Numbered from the stretch's first letter, positions 50,508 to 59,192 are shown. The stretch is DNA of 64,000 nt from Micrococcaceae bacterium RIT 802 (GCA_016892645.1 JAFEMX010000010.1:62001-126000); one strand, 5' to 3'. Program-made: numbers and translations. The notes: generated by a model from the letters alone, not told the origin.

Positions 50508-51502
50508 GCCTGCGGGTTCACCGGCAACTCCACGCGCAGGCTCGTCCCGCCCGCACCGGTGGCCAGCACGCCGATCGTCCCGCCGGCACGCACCACCATC
50601 TCGCGGGCGAGGGACAGTCCGATGCCCGTGCTGCGCGGGGTGCCCGATTCGCCTGCCGCACCGTGTGCGTGGCGGTCGAAGATGCGCTGCGGTTCGATCC
50701 CGGAGATCCCGCTGCCGGTGTCGGTGACCGTCAGGCGGGCCGTGCCCCCGTGGCGCTCCGTGGTGACCGTGACCGTTCCGCCGGACGGCGTGTACTTGGT
50801 GGCGTTGTCGATGAGCCCGGTGAGGATCCGCCGGACGGCGACCTCGCCCAGCGGCACCGGCAGCGGCCCCTCCGCCGGGACATGGCGCAGCTCGACCCCG
50901 CGCGGTGCGGCGAGCACGCCGAGCTCGCGGACCGCCTTCGCGGCGAGGTCGTCCAGGTCCGCCGGCCGGTCCGTCTCCGCCCGGGCGCCGCCGTCGACCG
51001 TGGAGAGCAGGTCGTCGATCACGCGCGCGAGCCGGGCGGAGTCGCGGCGCAGGGTGTCCAGTTCCGCGGCGAACTCGTGCCCGGCGCCGGCGCGGCGCTG
51101 GAGCAGCTGCAGCCGGGCGTCGAGCACAGTCAGCGGGGTGCGCAGTTCGTGGCTGACATCCTGGGCGAAGCGGCGCTGGACCTCCAGCGTGGCGCCCAAC
51201 GGCCTGACCGCGCGGCGGGCGCTGAGCATTCCGACGATTCCGGAGAGCACGATGCCGGCGACCCCGCCCAGGATGAGCAGCTGGAGCAGGTCGACCACTT
51301 CCAGGGAGATGCGCACCTGCGGCTCGCCGTCCCCGCCCGGGGACGTGCCGGCGTGCAGGGCGATGTAGGTCCCGCCGATCGCCAGCACCACCAGCACGAC
51401 GGCGGCGGTGACGGCGGCCAGCTGCCACCCCACCCGCAGTGCGGCGTGGCGCATGGCGCTGGCCTCCCAGGCCCCGGGGCCCCCGGTGCTGGTCCTGCTC
51501 AT
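50504..51502 (-). CDS. Sensor histidine kinase of the DedA/PAP2 operon
   Basis: This 332-residue kinase has two membrane helices (about 26-50 and 71-94) with a short extracellular loop of about 20 residues. It then has a HisKA box DVSHELRTPLTVLDARLQ (H118) and HATPase motifs LIDNATKYTPSG, DTGSGISGIEP and STGIGLSLA. The very short external loop resembles intramembrane-sensing kinases of cell-envelope stress, although this one has the common HisKA type. Its start overlaps the response regulator stop, so they are translated together. Its stop overlaps that of the convergent SDR. Confidence 0.9.
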   Translation of the reverse strand: MSRTSTGGPGAWEASAMRHAALRVGWQLAAVTAAVVLVVLAIGGTYIALHAGTSPGGDGEPQVRISLEVVDLLQLLILGGVAGIVLSGIVGMLSARRAVRPLGATLEVQRRFAQDVSHELRTPLTVLDARLQLLQRRAGAGHEFAAELDTLRRDSARLARVIDDLLSTVDGGARAETDRPADLDDLAAKAVRELGVLAAPRGVELRHVPAEGPLPVPLGEVAVRRILTGLIDNATKYTPSGGTVTVTTERHGGTARLTVTDTGSGISGIEPQRIFDRHAHGAAGESGTPRSTGIGLSLAREMVVRAGGTIGVLATGAGGTSLRVELPVNPQA

Positions 51503-52185
51503 TCGAGTCCTCCGAGGTGGTAGCCGGTGCCGTGGACGGTGCGGATGATCGATCGTGCGGTCTTCTTGCGCAGGTGGTGGACGTAGGTGTCGACGATGCC
51601 CGGCCCGTCCTCGGCGGCGAACGCCAGCTCCAGGAGTTCGGCCCGGGTGAAGACCCGCTCGGGTTCGGCGGCGAGGATCGCCAGCAGCCGGGTCTCCGTC
51701 GGGGAGAGTTCGACGCGGTCCCCGTAGGGGGAGGTCAGCAGGCGTGATGCCTCCGCGAGTTCCCAGGAGCCGACCGCCAGCCGGGCCGCCGGTCCGCGCG
51801 ATGCCTCCGGCTTCCCGTTGCGGGTCATCGCGCGCAGCCGGGCGGCGAGCTCGTCGATGTCGAAGGGTTTGACCAGGTAGTCGTTGGCCCCGGCGTCGAG
51901 CCCCTCCACCTTGTCGGCCACGGCCCCGAGGGCGGTGAGGATGAGGATCGGGGTGTCGATGCCGTGTCCGCGCAGGGCGGAGATCAGCCGGATGCCGTCG
52001 ATCCCGGGCAGGCCGCGGTCGATGACCATCGCGTCCCACTGCCCGGTCAGTCCCCGCTGCAGTCCGGCCGGCCCGTCCACCGCGAGTTCGGCGGCGAATC
52101 CGTCGGCCAACAGCTCCACGAGCAGCGGTCCCAGCGCGGGGTCGTCCTCGACCAGCAGCAGGCGCGGGGCGGTGGCGAAGCTCAT
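51499..52185 (-). CDS. OmpR/PhoB-type response regulator
   Basis: This 228-residue protein has a receiver domain with acidic pocket LVEDD (14-15), phosphorylation site D56 in MVIDRGLPG, the conserved Thr in LILTALGA and Lys in LVKPFD. The C-terminal winged helix (VELSPTETRLLAILAAEP, then VDTYVHHLRKKT) binds DNA. It sits between the DedA gene and the histidine kinase with overlaps on both sides. It forms a two-component system with the kinase and probably controls its own operon, including the PAP2 and DedA genes. Confidence 0.92.
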   Translation of the reverse strand: MSFATAPRLLLVEDDPALGPLLVELLADGFAAELAVDGPAGLQRGLTGQWDAMVIDRGLPGIDGIRLISALRGHGIDTPILILTALGAVADKVEGLDAGANDYLVKPFDIDELAARLRAMTRNGKPEASRGPAARLAVGSWELAEASRLLTSPYGDRVELSPTETRLLAILAAEPERVFTRAELLELAFAAEDGPGIVDTYVHHLRKKTARSIIRTVHGTGYHLGGLE

Positions 52186-52823
52186 GGGATCTTATTGTTC
52201 CAGAGCCGCGTCCCCCGATCCCGGGAACCCATCGCGGAGCGCCTGCGGTGGCGCAGGAACATGATGACCGGGAGCAGCACCGAGACCAGGACGACCGCCA
52301 CCATCCACGCATCGATGTGGTTGGCGACCACGTCAAGACCGCCGAGCCAGATGCCCAGCAGCACCACCCCCACGGACCAGAGGATGCCGCCGGAGGTGTT
52401 CCAGGCCAGGAACCTGCGGTACCGGTAGTGTCCGGCACCCGCGGCCAGCGGGGTGAACGTGCGCACGATCGGCACGAACCGTGCCAGCACCAGCGCCGCT
52501 CCCCCGCGCCGGGCGAAGAAGTCCTCGGTCTGCTCGAGGTAGCTCGTCTTCAGGATCCTGGCGTCCGGGGTGAACCAGCGCCGCCCGGCCGTGCTGCCGA
52601 TCAGGTAGCCGACGCTGTCCCCGCCGATCGCCGCCACCGCGGCCACCATGATGAGCACCGGCAACGGCAGCCCGAGATGGTGGTGGACCATGCCGACGGC
52701 GAAGAGCAGCGAGTCCCCGGGCAGGAACGGGAACAGGCAGCCGGACTCGATGAAGACGACGACGAAGACCACGGCCGCCAACCACGGCCCGGCCGCCACC
52801 AGCAAGGCCGAGGCATCAAACAT
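52182..52823 (-). CDS. DedA-family membrane protein
   Basis: This 213-residue protein has the DedA (SNARE-associated) motifs: FIESGCLFPFLPGDSLLFAVG (about 25-45), a re-entrant-loop glycine-rich region IGGDSVGYLIGSTAGRRWF and the conserved FVPIVRTFTPLAAGAGHYRYRRFLAWN. Five or so membrane segments are expected. Some DedA proteins have recently been shown to return undecaprenyl phosphate across the membrane. Next to a PAP2 phosphatase that role is attractive. Its stop overlaps the response-regulator start. Confidence 0.9.
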   Translation of the reverse strand: MFDASALLVAAGPWLAAVVFVVVFIESGCLFPFLPGDSLLFAVGMVHHHLGLPLPVLIMVAAVAAIGGDSVGYLIGSTAGRRWFTPDARILKTSYLEQTEDFFARRGGAALVLARFVPIVRTFTPLAAGAGHYRYRRFLAWNTSGGILWSVGVVLLGIWLGGLDVVANHIDAWMVAVVLVSVLLPVIMFLRHRRRSAMGSRDRGTRLWNNKIP

Positions 52824-53559
52824 GGCGGCCTGGCGTCGTCGTGCCCCGCGTCCCGGCCAGGAGCGGGAACCGGCCCTCCAGCCACGGCTCGATCCACCCG
52901 CGCCACAGCCACGTCCACAGCAGCGCCCCGGCCGTGGCGGCCAGCAGCGAGCCGAGCACGTCGCTGGGATAGTGCACGCCCAGATAGAGCCGCGAGGTGG
53001 CCACCACCAGGGTGAACACGCCGCCGATGATCCCGACCAGCCGGCGGATCCGGCGGGTGACGGCGATGACCAGCACCGCGGCCAGCACCAGTGCGGCGGC
53101 CAGTTCGGTGTGGCCGCTGGGGAAGCTGTCGGTCCCCAGCTCGGGCATCAGCGCGTGGGTCGCGGTCAGCGGCGGCCGCGCCCGATCGACCAGGACCTTG
53201 CCCAGCGCCGCGGGCAGCCAACCCGCGCACACGGTGCTCCCGAACGCCAGGGCCGTCGGCAGGCCGCGGCGCGACCACAGCAGCAGGCAGGCCGCCGCCA
53301 GGATCACCACCCCGCCCAGTGGCTGCAGGACCGTGTTGATCCACAACGCCACGGCGGAGAACACGCCGACCCGATCGTGGCTCAGCGCGATGTCCCACCC
53401 GAGTTCGGGGCTGAAGCGGCCCGCGCCCTTGGCCCACAGGCCGAGCAACAGCGCCAGGACATAGAGCACGACGGCGGCCACCGGCCACCAGCGCCGGGTC
53501 ACGCCGGCGACGGGGCCGGGAGGGGAGGCGGTGGACGTGCTGCGGGCTAGGTCGGCCAT
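52816..53559 (-). CDS. PAP2-family membrane phosphatase
   Basis: This 247-residue protein has the three phosphatase motifs: KVLVDRARPPLT (KxxxxxRP), SFPSGHTELAAA (PSGH) and SRLYLGVHYPSDVLGS (SRxxxxxHxxxD), between about six membrane helices. It is the first gene of a tight operon with DedA, a response regulator and a histidine kinase. Members dephosphorylate lipid phosphates such as undecaprenyl pyrophosphate or phosphatidic acid outside the membrane. With DedA this would recycle the cell-wall lipid carrier. The lipid specificity is inferred. Confidence 0.9.
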   Translation of the reverse strand: MADLARSTSTASPPGPVAGVTRRWWPVAAVVLYVLALLLGLWAKGAGRFSPELGWDIALSHDRVGVFSAVALWINTVLQPLGGVVILAAACLLLWSRRGLPTALAFGSTVCAGWLPAALGKVLVDRARPPLTATHALMPELGTDSFPSGHTELAAALVLAAVLVIAVTRRIRRLVGIIGGVFTLVVATSRLYLGVHYPSDVLGSLLAATAGALLWTWLWRGWIEPWLEGRFPLLAGTRGTTTPGRHV

Positions 53560-53620
53560 GGGTCTCCGATTCGTCGGGGGTGATCGGGAACCAGTGTGCG
53601 CCCTGCCCTGTCAGAATCCG

Positions 53621-53938
53621 TTAAGAATCGTCGGCGTCGAGGGCCCGGCGTGCCGTCGACCGGTCGACGCGGCTACCGCGGAACCGGACACCCTCCCGGC
53701 GCAGCAGCTCCGGGGCCGTTCCGCCGTGGCAGGTGGCCGGGGTTCCGTCGGCATACACCACCCGCCACCACGGCACGCCGTCGTCCAGGGCGGCGACGAG
53801 GCGTCCGGCCTGGCGCGGACCGACCCCGACGATCGCGGCGATGTCCCCGTAGGCCATCACCTGGCCGGCGGGAATGGCGGCCACCACCGAACGCACTTGC
53901 GCCAACCGGTCCACGCCGGCGGCTGCTGCTCCCGACAC
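53621..53938 (-). CDS. Alkyltransferase-like (ATL) DNA repair protein
   Basis: This 105-residue protein is similar to the DNA-binding domain of O6-alkylguanine transferases: VRSVVAAIPAGQVMAYGDIAAIVGVGPRQAGRLVAAL, then VPWWRVVYADG. The active-site PCHR is replaced by PWWRV, so it cannot transfer alkyl groups. ATL proteins instead flip and mark O6-alkylguanine for nucleotide excision repair. The GTG at 53938 gives the natural length; the longer upstream frame is not credible. It follows a small hypothetical gene by 5 bases and is probably cotranscribed with it. Confidence 0.85.
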   Translation of the reverse strand: MSGAAAAGVDRLAQVRSVVAAIPAGQVMAYGDIAAIVGVGPRQAGRLVAALDDGVPWWRVVYADGTPATCHGGTAPELLRREGVRFRGSRVDRSTARRALDADDS

Positions 53939-53943
53939 GGGAT

Positions 53944-54138
53944 TCAGTCGCCGTCGCCGTCGTCGGGCACCGCCGTGTAGCACTGCCAGCTGGTCTGCGT
54001 GCCGAATAGCAGCGCTGCGGCGGTCCCCGCCCGCAGCACCGGTGGTTCCTCGCGCGGGCGTGCCGCCGCGAAGGGGCCGGATCCGGCCGTGACAGCGGTG
54101 ATGGCGGGGGGCTCCATGGCCCGTGGGGTGTCTCCCAT
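53944..54138 (-). CDS. Small hypothetical protein, 64 residues
   Basis: Its start at 54138 has the excellent ribosome binding site AGGAGG five bases upstream, which is the main reason to accept this gene. The protein MGDTPRAMEPPAITAVTAGS through TSWQCYTAVPDDGDGD is polar with a mild hydrophobic patch (AGTAAALLFG). It ends 5 bases before the ATL repair gene. No family is recognised. Confidence 0.6.
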   Translation of the reverse strand: MGDTPRAMEPPAITAVTAGSGPFAAARPREEPPVLRAGTAAALLFGTQTSWQCYTAVPDDGDGD

Positions 54139-54262
54139 GCCTGCCTCCTGTATGGGTGGTCCCCCGATCATCCCCCCGACACCCGGCGATGGCCAGCGCG
54201 GCGGGCAAGTGCCCCGGCAACAAGTGGGTGCACGATGCACCCACTCGACGTACATTCGGATC

Positions 54263-54505
54263 ATGGCAAAAGTCATCCACATTCGAGATGTTCCCGATGC
54301 GGTCCACGCCGCATTGACCCATGCCGCCCAGTCGCAAGGAGTCTCGCTCACACGGTATGTGCAACGCGAGCTGAAGCGGCCTGCCGAGCGTGAGCACCTG
54401 GTGCGGCACAATGTCGAGGTCATCCGCCGCACGCAAGAGCAGGTGAGGGGAGGCCTGGACCGGGAAGCCATCCTGAAGGAACTGCACGACGGCCGTACGG
54501 AATGA
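54263..54505 (+). CDS. FitA/VapB-type ribbon-helix-helix antitoxin
   Basis: This 80-residue protein has an N-terminal ribbon-helix-helix: IHIRDVPDAVHAALTHAAQSQGVSLTRYVQREL. The C-terminal tail (HDGRTE at its end) should wrap the toxin. The stop overlaps the next start as ATGA, the usual antitoxin-toxin arrangement. The partner toxin gene is frameshifted (see 54502), so this antitoxin may be an orphan that still binds its own promoter. Start ATG 54263. Confidence 0.85.
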   Translation: MAKVIHIRDVPDAVHAALTHAAQSQGVSLTRYVQRELKRPAEREHLVRHNVEVIRRTQEQVRGGLDREAILKELHDGRTE

Positions 54506-54881
54506 GGGTCGTGGACGCCGGGGTGGTGGTGGAATTGCTCTGCGGCCACCTGGACCCCGAGCGGCTCGGCGATGAGGAGCTCGCGGTGCCGCATCTGCTC
54601 GACAGCGAGGACCCCAACGTGCTGCGGAGATTGGTCCGACGCGGAGCGTTGAGTCAGCAACAAGGCGAGCTGCCATGGACGGCTTCGGCCAGCTGGCGTT
54701 GACCCGGTATCCGGCCGATTGGTTGAGGGATCGTCTGTGGGAACTCCGCGACCACCTCACCGCGTACGACGCCACCTACGTCACGCTCGCGGAGATGGCC
54801 GGTGCCACGGAATTGTTGACCACGGATCGCCGGCTCGCCCCTGCCGCGGGAGTCTCGTGCCCGGTGGTGGTTCTGGCCTAG
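54502..54881 (+). pseudogene. VapC-type PIN-domain toxin with a frameshift
   Basis: The first frame (from ATG 54502) reads MRVVDAGVVVELLCGH then LAVPHLLDSEDPNVLRRLVRRGAL, the start of a PIN domain with catalytic D5 and D/E near residue 35. After about 54660 homology continues in another frame: MDGFGQLALTRYPADWLRDR then LTAYDATYVTLAEMAGATELLTTDRRLA, with the remaining acidic residues (YDAT, TTDR). A one-base change near 54665-54675 breaks the gene. The intact version would be about 126 residues. It is either inactivated or a sequencing error. Confidence 0.8.
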
Positions 54882-54903
54882 CTCGCGCGGCGTCGGGATT
54901 CCA

Positions 54904-56040
54904 TCATCGTTCCGCCAGGTCGACGCTGTAGATCATGTCGTCGTCCGGCCCGGGGCTGCCGCGGCCGTCGGTGTTGTTGGTCAGGAACCACAGGTCGCCG
55001 TCCGGGGCGATCACCGCGTCGCGCAACCGGCCGAACTCGCCCACATAGTGCTCGGTGGAGGCGGAGGTGTCGGCGAGCGGGATCGTGCGCAGGGAGGCCC
55101 CGCGCAGGTTGGCCAGGAAGATCGTCCCGTCTACCAGGGCCATGCCGCTGGGGCTGGCCTCCCCGGGGTCCCATTGCTGGACCGGGTCGGTGAAGTCGTC
55201 CTGCCCGGCGACGCCCTCGACCCTCGGCCAGCCGTAGTTCGCCCCTGCGGTGATGATGTTGAGTTCATCCCAGGTGTTCTGTCCGAATTCGGAGGCATAC
55301 ATCGTCCCGTCCTCCGCCCAGGCCAGCCCTTGCGGATTCCGGTGCCCGTAACTGTAGACATACGAACCGGGGAACGGGTTGTCCTGCGGGACCCTGCCGT
55401 CCGGGGCCAGGCGCAGGATCTTGCCACCGAGGCTGTCCAGATCCTGGGCGTGTGCACCCTGCCCGCCGTCACCGGTGGTCGCGTAGAGCATGCCGTCGGG
55501 ACCGAACGCCAGCCGACCGCCATTGTGGTTGGGCCCGGCGGGGATGCCGTCCAGCAGCGCCGTCGCCTTCCCCAAGGACAGCGACCCCGGCTTTCCGGCC
55601 AGCTCGAAGCGCTGGATGCGGTTGCCCTCCTCCCCCGTCGAGTACGCATACAGGCGGCGCTTGCCCTCCAGCGCCAACCCCAGCAATCCGCCCTCGCCGC
55701 CATGGACGACTCCGGGAACGACGCCGATTTCCCGGGTCCCGCCGTCCGCGCCAAGTTCGAGGATGCGTCCACTGTCGCGCTCGCTGACCAGCGCCGTCGC
55801 GCCCCGGAAGACGATCGACCAGGGCGCGTCCAACCCATCGACGACTATTTGGGGTTCCCCGCGCAGCGGTTCATGCGTGGGGCCCGCCGCCGGCACCGGG
55901 GAGGACGACGACGGGGCCTTGGCCGATGCGGGTGCAGGCATCGTCCCCGTGGGGTCCTTGTCGCCGGAGGCGCAGGCGGACAGCACGACGGCAGCGACCA
56001 TCCCGACCGCGACAAGCCCCCTGCGGCGCGTGGGCTGCAT
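54904..56040 (-). CDS. PQQ-dependent sugar dehydrogenase-like lipoprotein
   Basis: This 378-residue secreted protein starts at ATG 56040 behind AGGAG. It has a lipoprotein leader (VGMVAAVVLSAC), then a Thr/Ser/Pro-rich linker and a six-bladed propeller. Visible family features are LDAPWSIVFRG, VVHGGEGGLLGLAL, NGGRLAFGPDGMLYATTGDGGQG and YVYSYGHRNPQGLAW with the conserved His and Arg. It matches soluble aldose sugar dehydrogenases that use PQQ and calcium. Whether this organism makes PQQ is unknown. It may oxidise sugars outside the cell. Monocistronic. Confidence 0.85.
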   Translation of the reverse strand: MQPTRRRGLVAVGMVAAVVLSACASGDKDPTGTMPAPASAKAPSSSSPVPAAGPTHEPLRGEPQIVVDGLDAPWSIVFRGATALVSERDSGRILELGADGGTREIGVVPGVVHGGEGGLLGLALEGKRRLYAYSTGEEGNRIQRFELAGKPGSLSLGKATALLDGIPAGPNHNGGRLAFGPDGMLYATTGDGGQGAHAQDLDSLGGKILRLAPDGRVPQDNPFPGSYVYSYGHRNPQGLAWAEDGTMYASEFGQNTWDELNIITAGANYGWPRVEGVAGQDDFTDPVQQWDPGEASPSGMALVDGTIFLANLRGASLRTIPLADTSASTEHYVGEFGRLRDAVIAPDGDLWFLTNNTDGRGSPGPDDDMIYSVDLAER

Positions 56041-56191
56041 CGATGCACTCCTGGCTGGCAGGTCCATGGCCACGGCTGGGCGCGGCCATGTTCGACGGGT
56101 CCGCCACTGCCAGCCCCTCCGGCGGCGGTCCTTCCGTCAAGTATGGGCCGAGACCGGTGAAAGTGCACCGGTTACACCTGCCGGAAATCGC

Positions 56192-56809
56192 TCAGCCGGG
56201 GGGCGCGACCTCCGCAGCCGCCGGAGCCGGCGCGTCGTGGCCCTCATGCAGGTGGGCGCGCTGGCCATCGCGGTCCAGGATCACCAGCAGTTCCACGGGG
56301 CCGTCGGCGGCGGAGATCAGGTGCGGGACCATGGTCGAGAACTCGGCGGCCTCACCCTCCTTGACCACCAGCAGCCGCTCGCCCAGATGCAGGTGCGCGG
56401 TGCCGGAGAGGACCGTGAACCACTCGCGCCCCGGGTGCACCCCCTGGTGGGCGGGCCCCGCGGGGCGGTCGGCGGTGATGCGCATCTTCGCCACGCCCAC
56501 CCCCGGGGTCGTGCCCTCGCGTGAGAGTTGCCAGATCGTCAGGCCCGGCGTGTGTTCCGGTTCCGGGCGGATCACCACATCCGAGTCGTCGGCGGATTCC
56601 ACGAGCTGATCCAGCGTCGTGTCCAGGCAGCGGGCAATGACCACCAGCTGGTCCACCGCGATCCGGCGCTGCCCGGTTTCGATCCGGCTCAGGGTCGAGG
56701 GACTGAGGTGGCAGCGCGCGGCCAGTGCATCCAACGACCATCCGCGGGCTTGCCGCAGGCCACGGATGCGCAACCGGATGAGGGTGTCCACGTCGAGTTC
56801 TTGCGTCAT
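56192..56809 (-). CDS. XRE-cupin transcriptional regulator
   Basis: This 205-residue protein has an N-terminal XRE helix-turn-helix (LRQARGWSLDALAARCHLSPSTLSRIETGQRRI) and a C-terminal cupin domain (HPGREWFTVLSGTAHLHLGERLLVV, then GEAAEFSTMVPHLISA). Such regulators often control one neighbouring enzyme gene, here perhaps the divergent methyltransferase at 56857, 47 bases away. The ATG at 56809 gives the normal length; a GTG at 56836 would add nine residues. The ligand is unknown. Confidence 0.87.
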   Translation of the reverse strand: MTQELDVDTLIRLRIRGLRQARGWSLDALAARCHLSPSTLSRIETGQRRIAVDQLVVIARCLDTTLDQLVESADDSDVVIRPEPEHTPGLTIWQLSREGTTPGVGVAKMRITADRPAGPAHQGVHPGREWFTVLSGTAHLHLGERLLVVKEGEAAEFSTMVPHLISAADGPVELLVILDRDGQRAHLHEGHDAPAPAAAEVAPPG

Positions 56810-56856
56810 AGGCAAAATGGTATGCGTCAGCGGCACGATCGGCCTAACCTTGGATC

Positions 56857-57744
56857 ATGACACCAGACGGAACGGGACACCACGACCACGGCCACCACCA
56901 TGCAGCACACCCGGGACACGACCATCCCGGCCACCATGGCCACGACCATGACGAGGACCTCGCCGCGCTGTTGGACCTGGACGCCGAGATCCTGAAGGAC
57001 TACCTGGTGACACTGACCGGCTGGGTGGCGGAGAACGCTCCCGAGGACACCGGGACCATCATCGACGTCGGCGCAGGCACCGGAACCGGAAGCCTCGCCC
57101 TGGCCCGCCGCTTCCCCACCTCCACGGTCCACGCCGTCGACCAGTCCCCCGCCATGCTCGAGCGCATCGCGGCCACGGCGAGCGCCCACGACCTCGACTC
57201 CCGCATCCGCCCGGTCCACGCCAACCTGGACGAGGCGTGGCCGGAGCTGCCCGCCGCCGACCTGGTCTGGGCCGCGTCGTCGCTGCATGAATTCGCCGAT
57301 CCGGACCGGACACTGCGCGAGATCCGCGACGCGCTGGCCCCGGGCGGCCTGCTGGCCGTCGTCGAAATGGATGCGCTCCCCCGCTACCTGCCAGAGGACC
57401 TCGGGATCGGACGGCCCGGGCTGGAGAACCGCTGCCACGAGGTCATCGCCGCCCTGGGCTGGAACCACCACCCGGACTGGGCCGGACCGCTGCGCGATGC
57501 CGGGTACGACGTCGTGGCGCAGCGCCAGTTCGACACCGCCCAGGACCCGGCTCCGGAAGGCACCGGGGACTATGCGGCCGCCTACCTGTCACGGATCCGC
57601 ACGTCCCTCAAGGACCACCTCGATGCCGAGGACCTGGCCACGCTGGACCGCCTCCTGGACCCGCGGGACGAAGCCGGCCTGAGGCACCGGAGCGACCTGA
57701 AGCTGGTCGGCACCCGCACCGCCTGGTTGGCGCGGAAGGCCTAG
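56857..57744 (+). CDS. Class I SAM-dependent methyltransferase with His-rich N-terminus
   Basis: This 295-residue protein has a Rossmann methyltransferase fold with motif I IIDVGAGTGTGSLALA (about 68-83), DQSPAMLERI and a C-terminal core SSLHEFADPDRTLREIRDALAPGGLLAVVEM. Its first 35 residues are mostly His, Gly and Asp (for example HHDHGHHHAAHPGHDH), with about 14 histidines, and are likely to bind nickel, zinc or cobalt. Such metal-binding tails are known on metal chaperones and transporters but are uncommon on methyltransferases. The acceptor is unknown. It is divergent from the XRE-cupin regulator. Confidence 0.8.
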   Translation: MTPDGTGHHDHGHHHAAHPGHDHPGHHGHDHDEDLAALLDLDAEILKDYLVTLTGWVAENAPEDTGTIIDVGAGTGTGSLALARRFPTSTVHAVDQSPAMLERIAATASAHDLDSRIRPVHANLDEAWPELPAADLVWAASSLHEFADPDRTLREIRDALAPGGLLAVVEMDALPRYLPEDLGIGRPGLENRCHEVIAALGWNHHPDWAGPLRDAGYDVVAQRQFDTAQDPAPEGTGDYAAAYLSRIRTSLKDHLDAEDLATLDRLLDPRDEAGLRHRSDLKLVGTRTAWLARKA

Positions 57745-57776
57745 GCGCCGTACTCGCCGACGGGCGGGAAATCGCC

Positions 57777-58214
57777 TTACCCGGAATGCTCCGCCCGGGT
57801 CGGCCAAGCGCCCTGCGCGGTGAACTGCTGCGCCCAGTAGTGGGGATTCAGCTCGGCCAGCGTCATGAGCGTCCAGCCATCCGGCGCGTTCGCCTCGGGG
57901 ACGACGGCCTCCACGTCGGGACCCCAGAGGGCCAACCGTTCCCGGCACACCCCGCAGGGAGCGAGGATCATGATGTCCTTTCCCTGCCGGGACACACACG
58001 CTGTCGCGGTGACGGCCCGGTCCAGGGTGAAGGCCTGGCATATGGCGCCCGTCTCCGCGCACAGGTTCACCGCCGCGTTGAAATTGTCCAGGCCGATGCT
58101 GGTCACGATGGTGCCATCGTCGAGGCCAAGCGCGGCGGCAACGCCATCGGCCCCGGGCCAGCGGCGGTCGAGTTGGGCGAAGGCGGCGTCGATGAGCGTT
58201 TGTCCCGGGTGCAT
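57777..58214 (-). CDS. Cytidine deaminase-family protein
   Basis: This 145-residue deaminase has the zinc-site motifs C-A-E (NLCAETGAI, C52 and E54) and PCGVCRE (C87, C90), as in tetrameric cytidine deaminases with three cysteine ligands. It converts cytidine or deoxycytidine to uridine for salvage. The C-terminal extension after residue 110 is longer than the shortest family members. The ATG at 58214 lacks a strong ribosome binding site, but homology begins just after it. Blasticidin-S deaminase is a related alternative. Confidence 0.82.
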   Translation of the reverse strand: MHPGQTLIDAAFAQLDRRWPGADGVAAALGLDDGTIVTSIGLDNFNAAVNLCAETGAICQAFTLDRAVTATACVSRQGKDIMILAPCGVCRERLALWGPDVEAVVPEANAPDGWTLMTLAELNPHYWAQQFTAQGAWPTRAEHSG

Positions 58215-58328
58215 GGAGCCAGTTTGCCACGCGGAAACCGCCGAATTGTCGGTGTGCATGGGTAGGGTCGAGACCACGTGCAATGACGGCCAGATTCCAC
58301 TGCCTACAACCGAAGGAGGCTCCCGACG

Positions 58329-59081
58329 ATGACAAAGACAAGCACGATGCGACTCGATCTGACCGGCGAAATGGACGCAGCGTCAACCGGAGTCCTCGGA
58401 GCCAGCGACGCGGACCTCTACAGCCTCTTCGCGTCCCGGGCCTCGGCCCTAGGATGGTCGGTTAACCCTTTCGCACCCACGAACGACAACGTCCGGTGGT
58501 GGATGAATGACGCCGCTTTCGGCCGAACGGACACGAACCTCCTCGCCGACCCCTGGGTCCAGGTCGACGCACGGGCGGAGTTCGATAGGTGTCTCCCGAT
58601 CCAGGAGCTCTTGACGTGCCTGGACATGGTCCTCCACCGAATCGGGGCGTTCAAACTTAAACGTCTGGATCTCCTCGCGCCGCTGCAGACTGAAGTACCC
58701 GACCACGGAGCGCTTTTCGAGGGGCTGGGTTGGTTCGATCCACATTTCGCCGGCAACGCCGTTCCGGTATCGGTTGCCGTACGCCTGCCGAGCTGGACAC
58801 AGAACCGGCCAGATCAAATCCTCGATGCCATCGCCCGCTTGACGTCCATGCAGAACGTTCCGTTCGCCCTCGACCTCCTCCAAGCCCGGGACGGAGGCCC
58901 ACCGTCCGGATTATCCCGGTTCACGGCGAACCAGCTCGGTGCGACTCGGGCCCTCAGGTTCCCTGCGGTGCTTCCTGAATGGACCACGCCGGCTATCGCA
59001 TGGTTCTGTTCATATCTCGCGCACTCGCTGTCGGCTCTGGACCAAACTTCGGACGTGCTGCTGAGCATCGAACGGACCTGA
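58329..59081 (+). CDS. Hypothetical protein, 250 residues
   Basis: The ATG at 58329 has AAGGAGG at a good distance, so the gene is well supported. The 250-residue product is a mixed alpha/beta protein (for example DLYSLFASRASALGWSVNPF and CLDMVLHRIGAFKLKRLDLL) with no membrane helix, signal peptide or known catalytic motif. GC appears slightly below that of the neighbours. It stands alone and divergent from the cytidine deaminase. I recognise no family. The 111 bases to the next gene are empty. Confidence 0.7.
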   Translation: MTKTSTMRLDLTGEMDAASTGVLGASDADLYSLFASRASALGWSVNPFAPTNDNVRWWMNDAAFGRTDTNLLADPWVQVDARAEFDRCLPIQELLTCLDMVLHRIGAFKLKRLDLLAPLQTEVPDHGALFEGLGWFDPHFAGNAVPVSVAVRLPSWTQNRPDQILDAIARLTSMQNVPFALDLLQARDGGPPSGLSRFTANQLGATRALRFPAVLPEWTTPAIAWFCSYLAHSLSALDQTSDVLLSIERT

Positions 59082-59192
59082 TCCTCGGTGCCGACAACCA
59101 GGCCGAATGGCAGGGTGCGGAGACGCTCCAAGAAGCCCGGATTCCATCCGTAACCACGGCCTATACGTCCATGGCTCCGAAAGTATCGCGGG

